Shown here one piece after another: positions 1 through 8,439 of a stretch of DNA of 64,000 nt. Each line of letters starts with the position of its first letter. The stretch's first letter is position 1. The notes below the pieces were generated by a model. It did not search any database. It was given only the letters and a program-made list of their open reading frames with translations, and was not told where the DNA came from. Source of the DNA: Kitasatospora cheerisanensis KCTC 2395 (lineage in GTDB: Bacteria; Actinomycetota; Actinomycetes; Streptomycetales; Streptomycetaceae); NCBI RefSeq assembly GCF_000696185.1, contig NZ_KK853997.1, positions 5,447,075-5,511,074 of the forward strand, given 5' to 3'. A program made the position numbers and the translations under genes.

Positions 1-143
1 CAGGGGGTCTACCACCAGGAAATGGGGTGGTGTTAGGTCCACCTGAAAGACGGGTGGCACGGCCAATGCGCCGGCCCGGGGGTCGTGGGGAGACTGAGAG
101 CGTTCTTGGGGACGGCGATCGACTTCTCGGGGAGTTGGGTTCT

Positions 144-1544
144 GTGGCGACGGCAGCATGGTTCGACAGGGGGGCCGTCAGGTCCATTGCGGAGGCGCGG
201 GCCCGGGTGGGGTTGCGGGCCGGCTGGCAGGCGTTGGTGATGGCGGTCGCGGCCGGCCTGGCGGTGGTGGCACCGGTGTTCGCGGCGGTGTTCACGGGGG
301 TGACGCTGGTTCGGTTCTTCGATGGCGGGCTGCCGTTGGTGGTCCCGGCCGCGCTGCTGGTGGCGGTGGCGTCGCTGTACTGGTGCGTCCGGCGCGGGGC
401 GGAGTGGACGCGGCGGCGGGTGGAGCGGTCGTCGGGGGAGTCGTGGCGGGTGGTGTACTCGCCGCGGCTGCCGCTGGAGCGGGACGAGCGCGGCTTCTGG
501 TGGACGGGGTTCTCGTACCACCAGAAGGAAGGGGTCGCGCGGCTGGTGCAGTTCGTCGGCTGGGCGCTGCGCGATCAGCAGGTGCGGCGTGAGGCGCTGT
601 GGCTGCTGGTGAACCCGGTGGGGGTGCTGGTGCTGATCGGCGTGCCGATGACGGCGGTGGTGAGCGGGCTGGTGTTCGTCGCCTCGGTGCCGGTGGACCA
701 CCGGCAGTTCTTCGGGCTGAGCCACCAGGGGGTGAACCTACTGTGCTCGGCGATCATCGGCGGGTCCGGCGTCGCGGTGGGCCTGCTGGCGATGCCCTGG
801 GCGGTGCGGGCGCACCACGAGTTGGCGTCCCGGGTGCTGGGCGGCGGGCCGCGGCAGAGCCGGGCCCAACTGACCGAGCGGGTGGCGCATCTGACGGAGA
901 CCCGGGCGGTCGCGGTGGACGCCCAGGCGGCGGAGTTGCGGCGGATCGAGCGGGATCTGCACGACGGGGCGCAGGCGCGGCTGGTGGCGATCGGGCTGAC
1001 GCTGGGGACGATCGAGCACCTGATGGGCAGTGACCAGACGGCCGCGCGGGAGCTGCTGGCGGAGGCACGGGAGTCCTCGGCGAAGGCCCTGCAGGAGCTG
1101 CGGGACCTGGTCCGGGGCATTCACCCGCCGGTGCTCGCGGAGCGCGGCCTGCCGGACGCGGTGCGCGAGCTGGCGCTGACCTCGGTGGTGCCGACGGAGG
1201 TGACGGTCAGTCTGCCGGGGCGTCCGGAGGCGTCGTTGGAGACGGCGGTGTACTTCGGCGTCAGCGAGCTGCTGGCGAACGCGGCGAAGCACGCCCGGGC
1301 CCGGCAGGTGTGGGTGGACGTGCTGCACCGGGCGGGTCGGCTGCGGGTGGTGGTGACGGACGACGGGCACGGCGGTGCGCGGATGGAGGCCGGCGGTGGC
1401 TTGCAGGGGATCGAGAAGCGGTTGGGTACGTTCGACGGAGTGATCTCGCTCGACAGTCCTGTGGGCGGGCCGACCACCATCACGATGGAGCTGCCGTGCG
1501 TGTTGTCCTCGCCGAGGATCTCTACCTCCTTCGCCAAGGCCTGA
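144..1544 (+). CDS. NarL/LiaS-type sensor histidine kinase
   Basis: Membrane histidine kinase of the HisKA_3 class, the sensor half of a two-component pair with the overlapping response regulator. Four hydrophobic stretches (about residues 29-56, 63-82, 158-182, 200-222) form the N-terminal membrane part. The phosphoacceptor motif ERDLHDGAQ has its His at residue 273, and the ATPase domain has an N box (ELLANAAKHARA, about 375) and a glycine-rich stretch near 409-430. I chose the GTG at 144 because GGGGAG lies about ten bases upstream and homologues begin near this point; the frame is open further upstream. The last 49 bases overlap the regulator, which implies translational coupling. The stimulus is unknown. 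Confidence 0.9.
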   Translation: MATAAWFDRGAVRSIAEARARVGLRAGWQALVMAVAAGLAVVAPVFAAVFTGVTLVRFFDGGLPLVVPAALLVAVASLYWCVRRGAEWTRRRVERSSGESWRVVYSPRLPLERDERGFWWTGFSYHQKEGVARLVQFVGWALRDQQVRREALWLLVNPVGVLVLIGVPMTAVVSGLVFVASVPVDHRQFFGLSHQGVNLLCSAIIGGSGVAVGLLAMPWAVRAHHELASRVLGGGPRQSRAQLTERVAHLTETRAVAVDAQAAELRRIERDLHDGAQARLVAIGLTLGTIEHLMGSDQTAARELLAEARESSAKALQELRDLVRGIHPPVLAERGLPDAVRELALTSVVPTEVTVSLPGRPEASLETAVYFGVSELLANAAKHARARQVWVDVLHRAGRLRVVVTDDGHGGARMEAGGGLQGIEKRLGTFDGVISLDSPVGGPTTITMELPCVLSSPRISTSFAKA

Positions 1545-2164
1545 CACGGCTGTTGGAGGTCCACGGGTTCACCATCGCGGCGGCGGTGGAGACCGGGCCG
1601 GACCTGCTGGCGGCGCTGCTGTCGGAGCGGCCGGACGTCGCGGTGGTGGACGTCCGGCTGCCGCCGACGCTGACGGACGAGGGGCTGCAGGCGGCGTTGG
1701 CGGCCCGGCGGGAGATACCGGGCCTGCCGGTGCTGGTGCTGTCGCAGCACGTGCAGCAGTTGTACGCACGGGAGTTGCTGGCGGACGGCACCGGCGGCGT
1801 GGGCTACCTGCTGAAGGACCGGGTGTTCAACGCGGACCAGTTCGTGGACGCGGTGCGGCGGGTGGCGGCCGGGGGGACGGCGATGGATCCGGACGTGATC
1901 GGCCGGCTGTTGCAGCACAACGCGGGCTCGGCGCCGTTGCAGCGCCTGTCGCCGCGGGAGCGGGAGGTGCTCGGGCTGATGGCCGAGGGCTGCTCGAACT
2001 CGGCGATCGGGGCGCGGCTGACGATCAGTGACGGGGCGGTGGCCAAGCACATCGCGAACATCTTCGGGAAGTTGGAGCTGGCCCCGACGGAGGACGGCAA
2101 CCGGCGGGTGCTCGCGGTCCTGGCGTACCTGAACGGCGCGGCGGAGCGGCCGCCGGCCGGATAG
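1496..2164 (+). CDS. LuxR-family response regulator (NarL type)
   Basis: DNA-binding response regulator of 222 residues, partner of the overlapping kinase. The receiver domain starts VRVVLAED (acidic pocket, D8) and has the phosphorylated Asp at residue 52 (VVDVRLP). A LuxR-type helix-turn-helix occupies about 151-195 (LSPREREVLGLMAEG). The start is the GTG at 1496, inside the end of the kinase gene, because VRVVLAEDLYLLRQGL is the canonical N-terminus; the longer open frame upstream is only kinase sequence in another frame. Targets are unknown. Confidence 0.93.
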   Translation: MRVVLAEDLYLLRQGLTRLLEVHGFTIAAAVETGPDLLAALLSERPDVAVVDVRLPPTLTDEGLQAALAARREIPGLPVLVLSQHVQQLYARELLADGTGGVGYLLKDRVFNADQFVDAVRRVAAGGTAMDPDVIGRLLQHNAGSAPLQRLSPREREVLGLMAEGCSNSAIGARLTISDGAVAKHIANIFGKLELAPTEDGNRRVLAVLAYLNGAAERPPAG

Positions 2165-2376
2165 CGGCGCGCACGGCGGGGGGCCTCGGCGCGGCCTCGC
2201 ACCGGATCGGTGAACTCGGCCCGCTCGCCCGGCGGGTGGGCCGGCCGGGGTGGGCCCGCGGTGGGGCGGGACGGTGTACGCGGTGGTGTGGACCAGTGGA
2301 GGAGTGGTGCCGGTCCGGCCTGGCGACGGGGGTGAACGCCCGTACGAGTAGTATCCGGTGGGCCGAGTCTGTCAAC

Positions 2377-2466
2377 GGCGCATCAGTATCGCGTTGTCAC
2401 GTGGTGATGCGCCCCGGGCGGGGACGTGTACTCGGCGGCTACAGGTCGTATACGGCAGCTGCCGAG
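2377..2466 (+). promoter_or_regulatory. Two nested inverted repeats upstream of the DUF2637 gene
   Basis: The 322-base gap 2165-2486 holds no gene. It contains a perfect 9-base inverted repeat, GGCGCATCA (2377-2385) and TGATGCGCC (2405-2413), with a CACGTG core-like hexamer at 2398-2403. A second repeat follows, CTCGGCGGCT (2431-2440) and AGCTGCCGAG (2457-2466, one wobble). A ribosome-binding AGGGG sits at 2471-2475. These may be operator sites or a structured leader; no known regulator motif was recognised. Confidence 0.4.
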
Positions 2467-2486
2467 TCCCAGGGGTTGATCATCGA

Positions 2487-4199
2487 ATGGCACGTCCTTC
2501 CCTTACCCGTGCGCACCGCGCTCTGCTGGGCGTGGTGGCCGTCGGCGCGTGTGTGATCTCGGGCATCGGTTTCGCCGGGTCGTACAACTCGGTGCGGGAC
2601 CTGGCGCTGGAGAAGGGCTTCGGCGCCTTCGCGTACGCCTTCCCGATAGGCGTCGACGCGGGCATCGTGGTGCTGCTCTCGCTGGACCTGGTGCTGACCT
2701 GGCTGCGGATCCCGTTCCCGTTGCTGCGGCAGACGGCCTGGCTGCTGACGCTGGCGACGATCGCGTTCAACGCGGCGGCGTCCTGGGGCGACGCGCTGGG
2801 CATGGCGATGCACGCGGTGATCCCGGTGCTGTTCGTGGTGGTCGTCGAGGCCTCCCGGCACGCGGTCGGGCGGATCGCGGCGATCACCGCGGACCGGCAC
2901 ATGGAGTCGGTGCGGCTGATGCGCTGGGTGCTGTCGCCGGTGCCGACGTTCCGGCTGTGGCGGCGGATGAAGCTGTGGGAGCTGCGGTCGTACGACGAGA
3001 CGGTGCGGCTGGAGCAGAACCGGCTGGTGTACCGGGCGCAGCTGCGGTTCCGGTACGGGCGGGGCTGGCGTCGGTCGGCGCCGTTCCAGGCGCTGCTGCC
3101 GCTGAAGCTGGCGAAGTACGGCGTGCCGCTGGACCCGACGGTGCTGGACCGGATCGACGGCCCGCTGCAGGTGCCGGGCGCCGCGCCGGTCGAGCCCGCG
3201 GAGACGGTGCAGCCGGGCCGGACGGCCCCGGTGGCCGGGCAGATGACGCAGGGTCTGCCGGCGGCGCTCACCGCGCCGGCGGCCACGCAGGCACCCGTGC
3301 AGGGGCAGGCGCCGGTGGAGGCGCCGGTACAGGCGCAGGCCGTCGCGCCCGTCGCGCAGCCGAAGCAGGCGCAGCAGCCGGCGGTGCCGCCGGTGTCCGC
3401 GGCGGTCGCGGTGCCGACGCTGGCGAAGCTGGCCGCGGTGCGGCTGCGGGACCAGCAGGACCCGGAGGCGGCGCAGGCCGCGCCGGTGGTCGACCCGTCC
3501 GGGGACGTGAACGTGTGGACGGCGCGCCCGGTCCGCTCGCACGTGGCGGAGCCCGACCAGGTGCACACGGCGCGGGTGCCGGGCCAGGCGTCGCCGTGGT
3601 TCAAGGCGCCGCGCCCGCAGGACGCCGAGGCGCAGGGCCGTCCGCAGTCCGGCTACCAGCCGGCGGAGGACTACCCCGAGCAGGCCTACGCGGACCAGGG
3701 CTACGAGGAGCCGGACTACCCCGAGGACTACTTCGAGGCCGGAGCCGAGCAGCAGCGGGCGGCCGCGAACGGCCACGGCCCGGCCCGGCCGCAGGGCCCG
3801 CAGGCCCAGCCGCAGCCGCAGCCGGTGCCGGTGGAGCCGAACGGCCGTCAGGCGGGGCCCGGGCAGGAGGCCGAGCCGATCCGGCTGGGCGGTCGGCCGC
3901 TGCGGCTGGACGCGATGATGGAGGCGGAGACGCTGCCGTTCGACGAGGGCGTGGAGGAGGCCCCGGCGCGCCGTCCGTTCGCGGGCGGGGTGGAGCCGTT
4001 GAACGCGGATGAGTGCTTCGACGCGCTGGTCAGCTACATGGAGACGAACCAGCGTCAGCCGGACGAGCGTCGCTTCGCCGAGTACCTGTCGCAGCGCGGC
4101 GTGCCGGGCTCGCGGCCGGACGGCGGGGTGTCGGTGAAGGACGTCGAGAAGGTCTGGCAGCAACTCCAGGAGCGGTACATCCTGTCGGGCCGGGAGTGA
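2487..4199 (+). CDS. DUF2637 membrane protein with long disordered tail
   Basis: Protein of 570 residues. The first 125 residues carry four hydrophobic segments and match the DUF2637 pattern of actinomycetes (related to SpdB-like plasmid spread proteins); residues around 125-230 are basic and cytoplasmic-looking. From about 235 to 480 the protein is rich in Pro, Ala and Gln and low in complexity, then a short conserved C-terminal helical region (about 505-565) ends the protein, resembling a winged-helix or DNA-binding tail, though I cannot name it. The ATG at 2487 has AGGGG twelve bases upstream. Function of the chromosomal family is not established. Confidence 0.8.
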   Translation: MARPSLTRAHRALLGVVAVGACVISGIGFAGSYNSVRDLALEKGFGAFAYAFPIGVDAGIVVLLSLDLVLTWLRIPFPLLRQTAWLLTLATIAFNAAASWGDALGMAMHAVIPVLFVVVVEASRHAVGRIAAITADRHMESVRLMRWVLSPVPTFRLWRRMKLWELRSYDETVRLEQNRLVYRAQLRFRYGRGWRRSAPFQALLPLKLAKYGVPLDPTVLDRIDGPLQVPGAAPVEPAETVQPGRTAPVAGQMTQGLPAALTAPAATQAPVQGQAPVEAPVQAQAVAPVAQPKQAQQPAVPPVSAAVAVPTLAKLAAVRLRDQQDPEAAQAAPVVDPSGDVNVWTARPVRSHVAEPDQVHTARVPGQASPWFKAPRPQDAEAQGRPQSGYQPAEDYPEQAYADQGYEEPDYPEDYFEAGAEQQRAAANGHGPARPQGPQAQPQPQPVPVEPNGRQAGPGQEAEPIRLGGRPLRLDAMMEAETLPFDEGVEEAPARRPFAGGVEPLNADECFDALVSYMETNQRQPDERRFAEYLSQRGVPGSRPDGGVSVKDVEKVWQQLQERYILSGRE

Positions 4200-4355
4200 C
4201 CGTCCGGGCCCGGCGCTGACGCCGCCCCGGGCCGTGCTTCGTACGATGGCCGTCCGCCGACGCTTCCGGCGGGCGGCCGTTGACGCTTCCGGGGGCCCGC
4301 ACTACCGTCGCCGCACCATTCGTCGAAGCGCGTGCGGTGAGCGGAGGAGCTCAGG

Positions 4356-5639
4356 ATGTCGCAGCCCCCTCAGGCCGGACCCGCAGCACCGGTCGCCTTC
4401 TCCGCCGCCGCCCGCGCCGCCGTGGAGGCCCTGTTGACGCCGGTGGACGCCGAACTGACGCGCCGTTACCCGGGCGAGCCGTCCGCCCGGCAGCCCGTGC
4501 ACACCGTGTACGTGCCGGCCGACGCGTTCGGGGCGCACACCGTCCGCGAGTGGGGCGCGCAGGCGCTCGCCGTGTTCGAGGAGCACGCCGGTACGCCCGG
4601 GCGGCTGGCCCGGGCGCTCGGGGTGGCCGAGGACGCGCTGCTCGCCGAGGTGCACGCCCGGGTGCGGGCCAAGCTGGCGCGCGAGCCGATCGAGGACCTG
4701 CGGATCGACTTCGAGGACGGCTACGGGCCGCGCCCCGACGCGGAGGAGGACGCTGCGGCGGTGCGGGCCGCGAAACTGGTCGCCGCGGCAGTCGCCGACG
4801 GCAGCGCGCCGCCGTACCTCGGCATCCGCACCAAGTGCCTGGAGGCCCCCGTCCGGGCCCGCGGCATCCGCACCCTCGAACTGTTCCTCGGCACCCTGCT
4901 GGCCGAGGGCGGACTGCCCGACGGGCTGCTGCTCACGCTGCCGAAGGTGAGTCACACCGCCCAGGTCGCCGCGCTGGTGCGGCTGCTGGCGGACTTCGAG
5001 CAGCGGGCCGGACTGCCCGCCGGGCGGCTCGGGTTCGAGATCCAGATCGAGACCACCCGGGCCGTCCTCGGCCCGGACGGCCGGGCCACCGTCGCGCTGA
5101 TGATCGACGCCGCCGAGGGCCGCGCCACCGGCCTGCACTACGGCACCTACGACTACAGCGCCGCCTGCGGGGTCGGCGCCGCCCACCAGGGCCTGGACCA
5201 CCCGGTCGCCGACCACGCCAAGGCCGTCATGCAGGCCGCCGCGGCCGGCACCGGCGTCCGGCTCTCCGACGGCTCCACCAACGTCCTGCCGACCGGCCCC
5301 GCCGAGCAGGTGCACGCCGCCTGGCGGCTGCACCACCGACTGGTCCGCCGCTCGCTGGCCCGCGCCTACTACCAGGGCTGGGACCTGCACCCCGCCCAAC
5401 TGCCCACCCGCTACGCCGCCGTCTACGCCTTCTACCGGGAGGGCCTGGACGGCGCCTGCGACCGGCTCGCCGCCTACGTCGCCAGGGCCGGCGGCGCCGT
5501 CCTGGACGAGCCCGCCACCGCCCGCGCCCTCGGCGGCCACCTGCTGCGCGGCCTCGACTGCGGAGCCCTCGACCCCGCCGAGGTCACCGCCCGCACCGGC
5601 CTGGACCGCCCCCGGCTGAACGCCCTGGCCGGCCGCTGA
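4356..5639 (+). CDS. HpcH/HpaI-like aldolase/citrate lyase family protein (DUF6986-like)
   Basis: Enzyme of 427 residues with the TIM-barrel signature of the HpcH/CitE family. The acidic metal-binding motif LRIDFEDGYG is at about 115-124, a conserved RTKCLE segment lies near 155, and FEIQIET is at 227-233; all fit the phosphoenolpyruvate/pyruvate-binding fold. The family cleaves or forms carbon-carbon bonds next to a carboxylate, but the substrate here is unknown. GGAGG at 4343-4347 fixes the ATG at 4356. It stands alone, with 156 bases in front and 109 behind. Confidence 0.78.
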   Translation: MSQPPQAGPAAPVAFSAAARAAVEALLTPVDAELTRRYPGEPSARQPVHTVYVPADAFGAHTVREWGAQALAVFEEHAGTPGRLARALGVAEDALLAEVHARVRAKLAREPIEDLRIDFEDGYGPRPDAEEDAAAVRAAKLVAAAVADGSAPPYLGIRTKCLEAPVRARGIRTLELFLGTLLAEGGLPDGLLLTLPKVSHTAQVAALVRLLADFEQRAGLPAGRLGFEIQIETTRAVLGPDGRATVALMIDAAEGRATGLHYGTYDYSAACGVGAAHQGLDHPVADHAKAVMQAAAAGTGVRLSDGSTNVLPTGPAEQVHAAWRLHHRLVRRSLARAYYQGWDLHPAQLPTRYAAVYAFYREGLDGACDRLAAYVARAGGAVLDEPATARALGGHLLRGLDCGALDPAEVTARTGLDRPRLNALAGR

Positions 5640-5748
5640 GCGGGCGGGGCGGGAACCGCGCGGGGCGGCACTAGGCTGGGCGGGGAGGCCGGTGGCTGCT
5701 GTGCGTGGCGGTGCCGGGTGGAGAGCGACAGCGGAGAGCACCAGCGTC

Positions 5749-6396
5749 ATGGCCGAGCCGAGCCCGAAGCCGTACCTGACCGTCCGGGGCGATGGCAGCC
5801 ACGAGCTGGAGATCAAGAAGTCGCGGTTCATCTGCCACCTGGCGCGGGTCGCGGACGAGGACGCGGCACAGGCGTTCATCGCGGGGATCCGCAAGCAGTA
5901 CTGGGACGCCCGGCACAACTGCACGGCGTTCGTGGTGGGGGAGGAGCAGCCGCGCGAGCGGTCCAGTGACGACGGGGAGCCGGCCGGGACGGCGGGCGTG
6001 CCGATGCTGGAGGTGCTGCGGCGGCGCGGGGTGACCGACACGGTCGCGGTGGTGACCCGGTACTTCGGCGGGATCAAGCTGGGCGCGGGCGGGCTGGTCC
6101 GGGCGTACGGGGCGGCGGTGTCGGAGGCGCTGGACGAGATCGGGCTGCTGGAGCGGCGGCCGGTCGCGCTGCTGTCGGTGTCGGTGGACCACACCCGGGC
6201 CGGGCGGCTGGAGAACGACGTCCGGGCGGCGGGCTACACGGTGGCCGGGCTGGACTACCTGGCGGACGGGGTGCGGATCGAAGTGGGCGTCCCCGAGCCG
6301 GAGGTGACGGAGTTCCACACCTGGCTGGCCGAGGCGACCGGCGGTTCGGCGAGCGCGCAGCCCGCCGGGCGGACCTTCGTCGAGGTCGACGTCTGA
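5749..6396 (+). CDS. YigZ/IMPACT family protein
   Basis: Protein of 215 residues in the UPF0029/IMPACT family. The family core is visible: KSRFICHLARV near residue 24, the C-T-A-F-VVG region near 60, and RYFGGIKLGAGGLVRAYG at 104-121. The C-terminal domain is EF-G domain IV/V-like. Relatives bind ribosomes or regulate translation stress responses in eukaryotes; the bacterial role is not settled. The ATG at 5749 is chosen because the conserved N-terminus (YLTVRGDGSHELE) begins just after it; the frame extends upstream without conserved sequence. Confidence 0.85.
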   Translation: MAEPSPKPYLTVRGDGSHELEIKKSRFICHLARVADEDAAQAFIAGIRKQYWDARHNCTAFVVGEEQPRERSSDDGEPAGTAGVPMLEVLRRRGVTDTVAVVTRYFGGIKLGAGGLVRAYGAAVSEALDEIGLLERRPVALLSVSVDHTRAGRLENDVRAAGYTVAGLDYLADGVRIEVGVPEPEVTEFHTWLAEATGGSASAQPAGRTFVEVDV

Positions 6397-6753
6397 GCCG
6401 CGAGGCCGACGTCTCGGCCGCTTCGGCGAGTTGACGGCCGGACGGCACCCGGCATCCGGCCGGCCGGCTCCCGGCGCCCGGCCGAGCGGCAGTCGGTTTC
6501 CGGCCAAATCCCGGTGGGGGAACAGGATCGGACCGCGGACCGGGAGACTGCATCAACCGCGGGCGTGCGGGTAGCAGAGGCGGCGCGGGCGGAGTTCCGG
6601 TAGCCGTCCGATGACACCCGAACGAAGGAACCGGGGCCGGACTTGGAACTTCCGCTCCGGGTCACTTCGTCTCCTAGTCAGGAAGCAACGATCCGGGACG
6701 GCACCGGAAGGAGACTCGCAGACCGCAGCACCGCACCTCGGGAGGTTCCGCGT
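6397..6753. other. Non-coding gap, likely promoter zone
   Basis: No gene is seen. The left half is GC-rich with short CCGGC repeats (about 6430-6500). The right half (about 6640-6700) is the least GC-rich part and is the likely promoter zone for the downstream gene, which has a strong GGAGG at 6741-6745. No confident -35/-10 pair was found. Confidence 0.35.
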
Positions 6754-8246
6754 ATGCCCACCGACCACGCCCAGCCGCCCTATCGGCTGACGGCCGCGAC
6801 ACCCCGCCCGCACCACGACACGACCGCCCTCGTCGACCACCTGCTCGCCGCCTGGCTGAAGGCGGAGGGCCACGACGAGCCCCCGCCCCGCGACCACGGG
6901 GCCCGCCGGAGCGACTACGGCTCGGCGACCGGGTACTGCTGGACCGCGACGGCGGACCGCTGCCCGGCCGAGGCCCCGATGCCCGCTACAGCCGCCGCAG
7001 ACTCCGCACGCCCGCTCCGCACGGCACCGACCAACTGACCTTCACCCTCGCCGCCGAGGACGCCGACGGCCCGACCCGGCTGCGCCTCGAGGCCGAGCAC
7101 CTGCCCTCCGGGCCCGCGCTGGCCGGCCACGGCCGCGTCCCCGTCCCGGAACTCGTCCGCCGGCTGCTGCCGCTGCTGGACGCCGCCGAGGGCCCGGTGC
7201 CGCTGGCCGTCGCCCCGCACCTGCTGGGGCCCGCCGACCTGGACGACCTGATCGACGAACTGTGCGACCCGGAACGGCAGTTGCCGACCGTGGTGGCCAG
7301 CGTCCCGCCCGCCGTGCCGATCGAGGAGTGGCAGGAGACGGTCCTCGGCCCGCTGCTGCGCCAACTCCCCGGCCTGGCCTCGATGTACGTGCTCGGCCAC
7401 ACCGCGCTGCCCCGGTTCAACCTGGCCCTGGAGTACCACAAGGTGTACGGCGGGGCGATCCGCACCTTCCTGCCGGACGTCGACCCGGCGTCCCGCGCCG
7501 ACGCCGCCCGGCACCCCGTCCTGCCGCGCCAGCGGATCGACGAGAACCTGCGCCGGGCCGCCGCCCTGCTGGCCCGCGAGCCGCGCCGGGTGGCTGCCGA
7601 ACTCGCGCTGCCCGCACCGCTGTCGGTGGTGCCGTCGCTGTGGCTGCCGCCCGAGGCGCGCAAGCCGCCCGAGCGGCCCGCGCACCCGGCGGTCCGGCTG
7701 GAACGCTGCCGGCTGCGGACCGAGCAGCCCCGCCCGCCGCGCCGCACCCGGTGCGGCACCGACCCCGCCAGCTTCGGCGAACTCGTCGACCGCTTCCACG
7801 AGTTCCCGCTGCTGGAGTTCACCGGCGACAGCAAGGAGACGCTCGCCCTGGACGGCCAGGCCGACGGCCCCGGCTGGGCCCGGCTGACCTGGGACGGCCT
7901 GACGGCGCTGCAGGAGTACGCGGACGCCGCCGTGCGCGGCGAGGCCGGCGGCGACTTCAAGCAGTGGTGCGAGCACACCCCGCCCGGCTGCCACCGCTTC
8001 CCGCCGCGCAAGGCCGTCCGCGGCGAGTCCCGCACCGTCGCCAGCCACGGCAAGTGGAAGCGCCAGCGGATGCTGCCCGTCCCCGCCGTGGTCGACTCGT
8101 CCTGCCGCGCGTTCATGGGCGCGCACCTGCGGATCGGCGGCGGCGGCACCGCCCCCCGGGTGCACTACCTGGACGACTGCTCCGGCAGCGGCCGGATCTA
8201 CGTCGGCTACATCGGACTGCACCTGACCAACACCCGCACCAACTGA
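6754..8246 (+). CDS. Large uncharacterised protein, frame broken once near 6900
   Basis: A GGAGG eight bases before ATG 6754 opens a frame that is coding up to about 6895 and then continues in the neighbouring frame to the stop at 8246. Adding one G to the GGGG at 6898-6901 joins both parts into about 497 residues, so I read it as one gene with a sequencing error. I do not recognise the family. Visible features: an acidic N-terminal helix, a middle part with HKVYGGAIRTFLP (a VYGGA-R pattern I recall from uncharacterised actinobacterial proteins), and a Cys/His-containing C-terminal part (QWCEHTPPGC, about 407-416). It lies just upstream of an Mrr-like gene, so a link to DNA-targeting systems is possible but unproven. 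Confidence 0.6.
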
Positions 8247-8439
8247 CCCGCGCGGCGCGGTCCGCACCGACCGCCCCGGCCCGCACCGGAGCCGGGGCGG
8301 TCGGCTGATCCGGCGTCAACGCTCGGCCAAACCCGAGCGGTTGGCTGACCCGGAGCCCCGGACGGGGGACAATGCTGCTCGGGCCCCGCCGACGGCGGCC
8401 CTCCGACGTGCGCCGGACGAGCAGGGGGAACGACCGCCG

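Noticed and set aside
1..143. Coding sequence before the histidine kinase start
   Set aside because: The frame is open but Arg/Gly-rich and unlike homologues; a good ribosome-binding site supports GTG 144.
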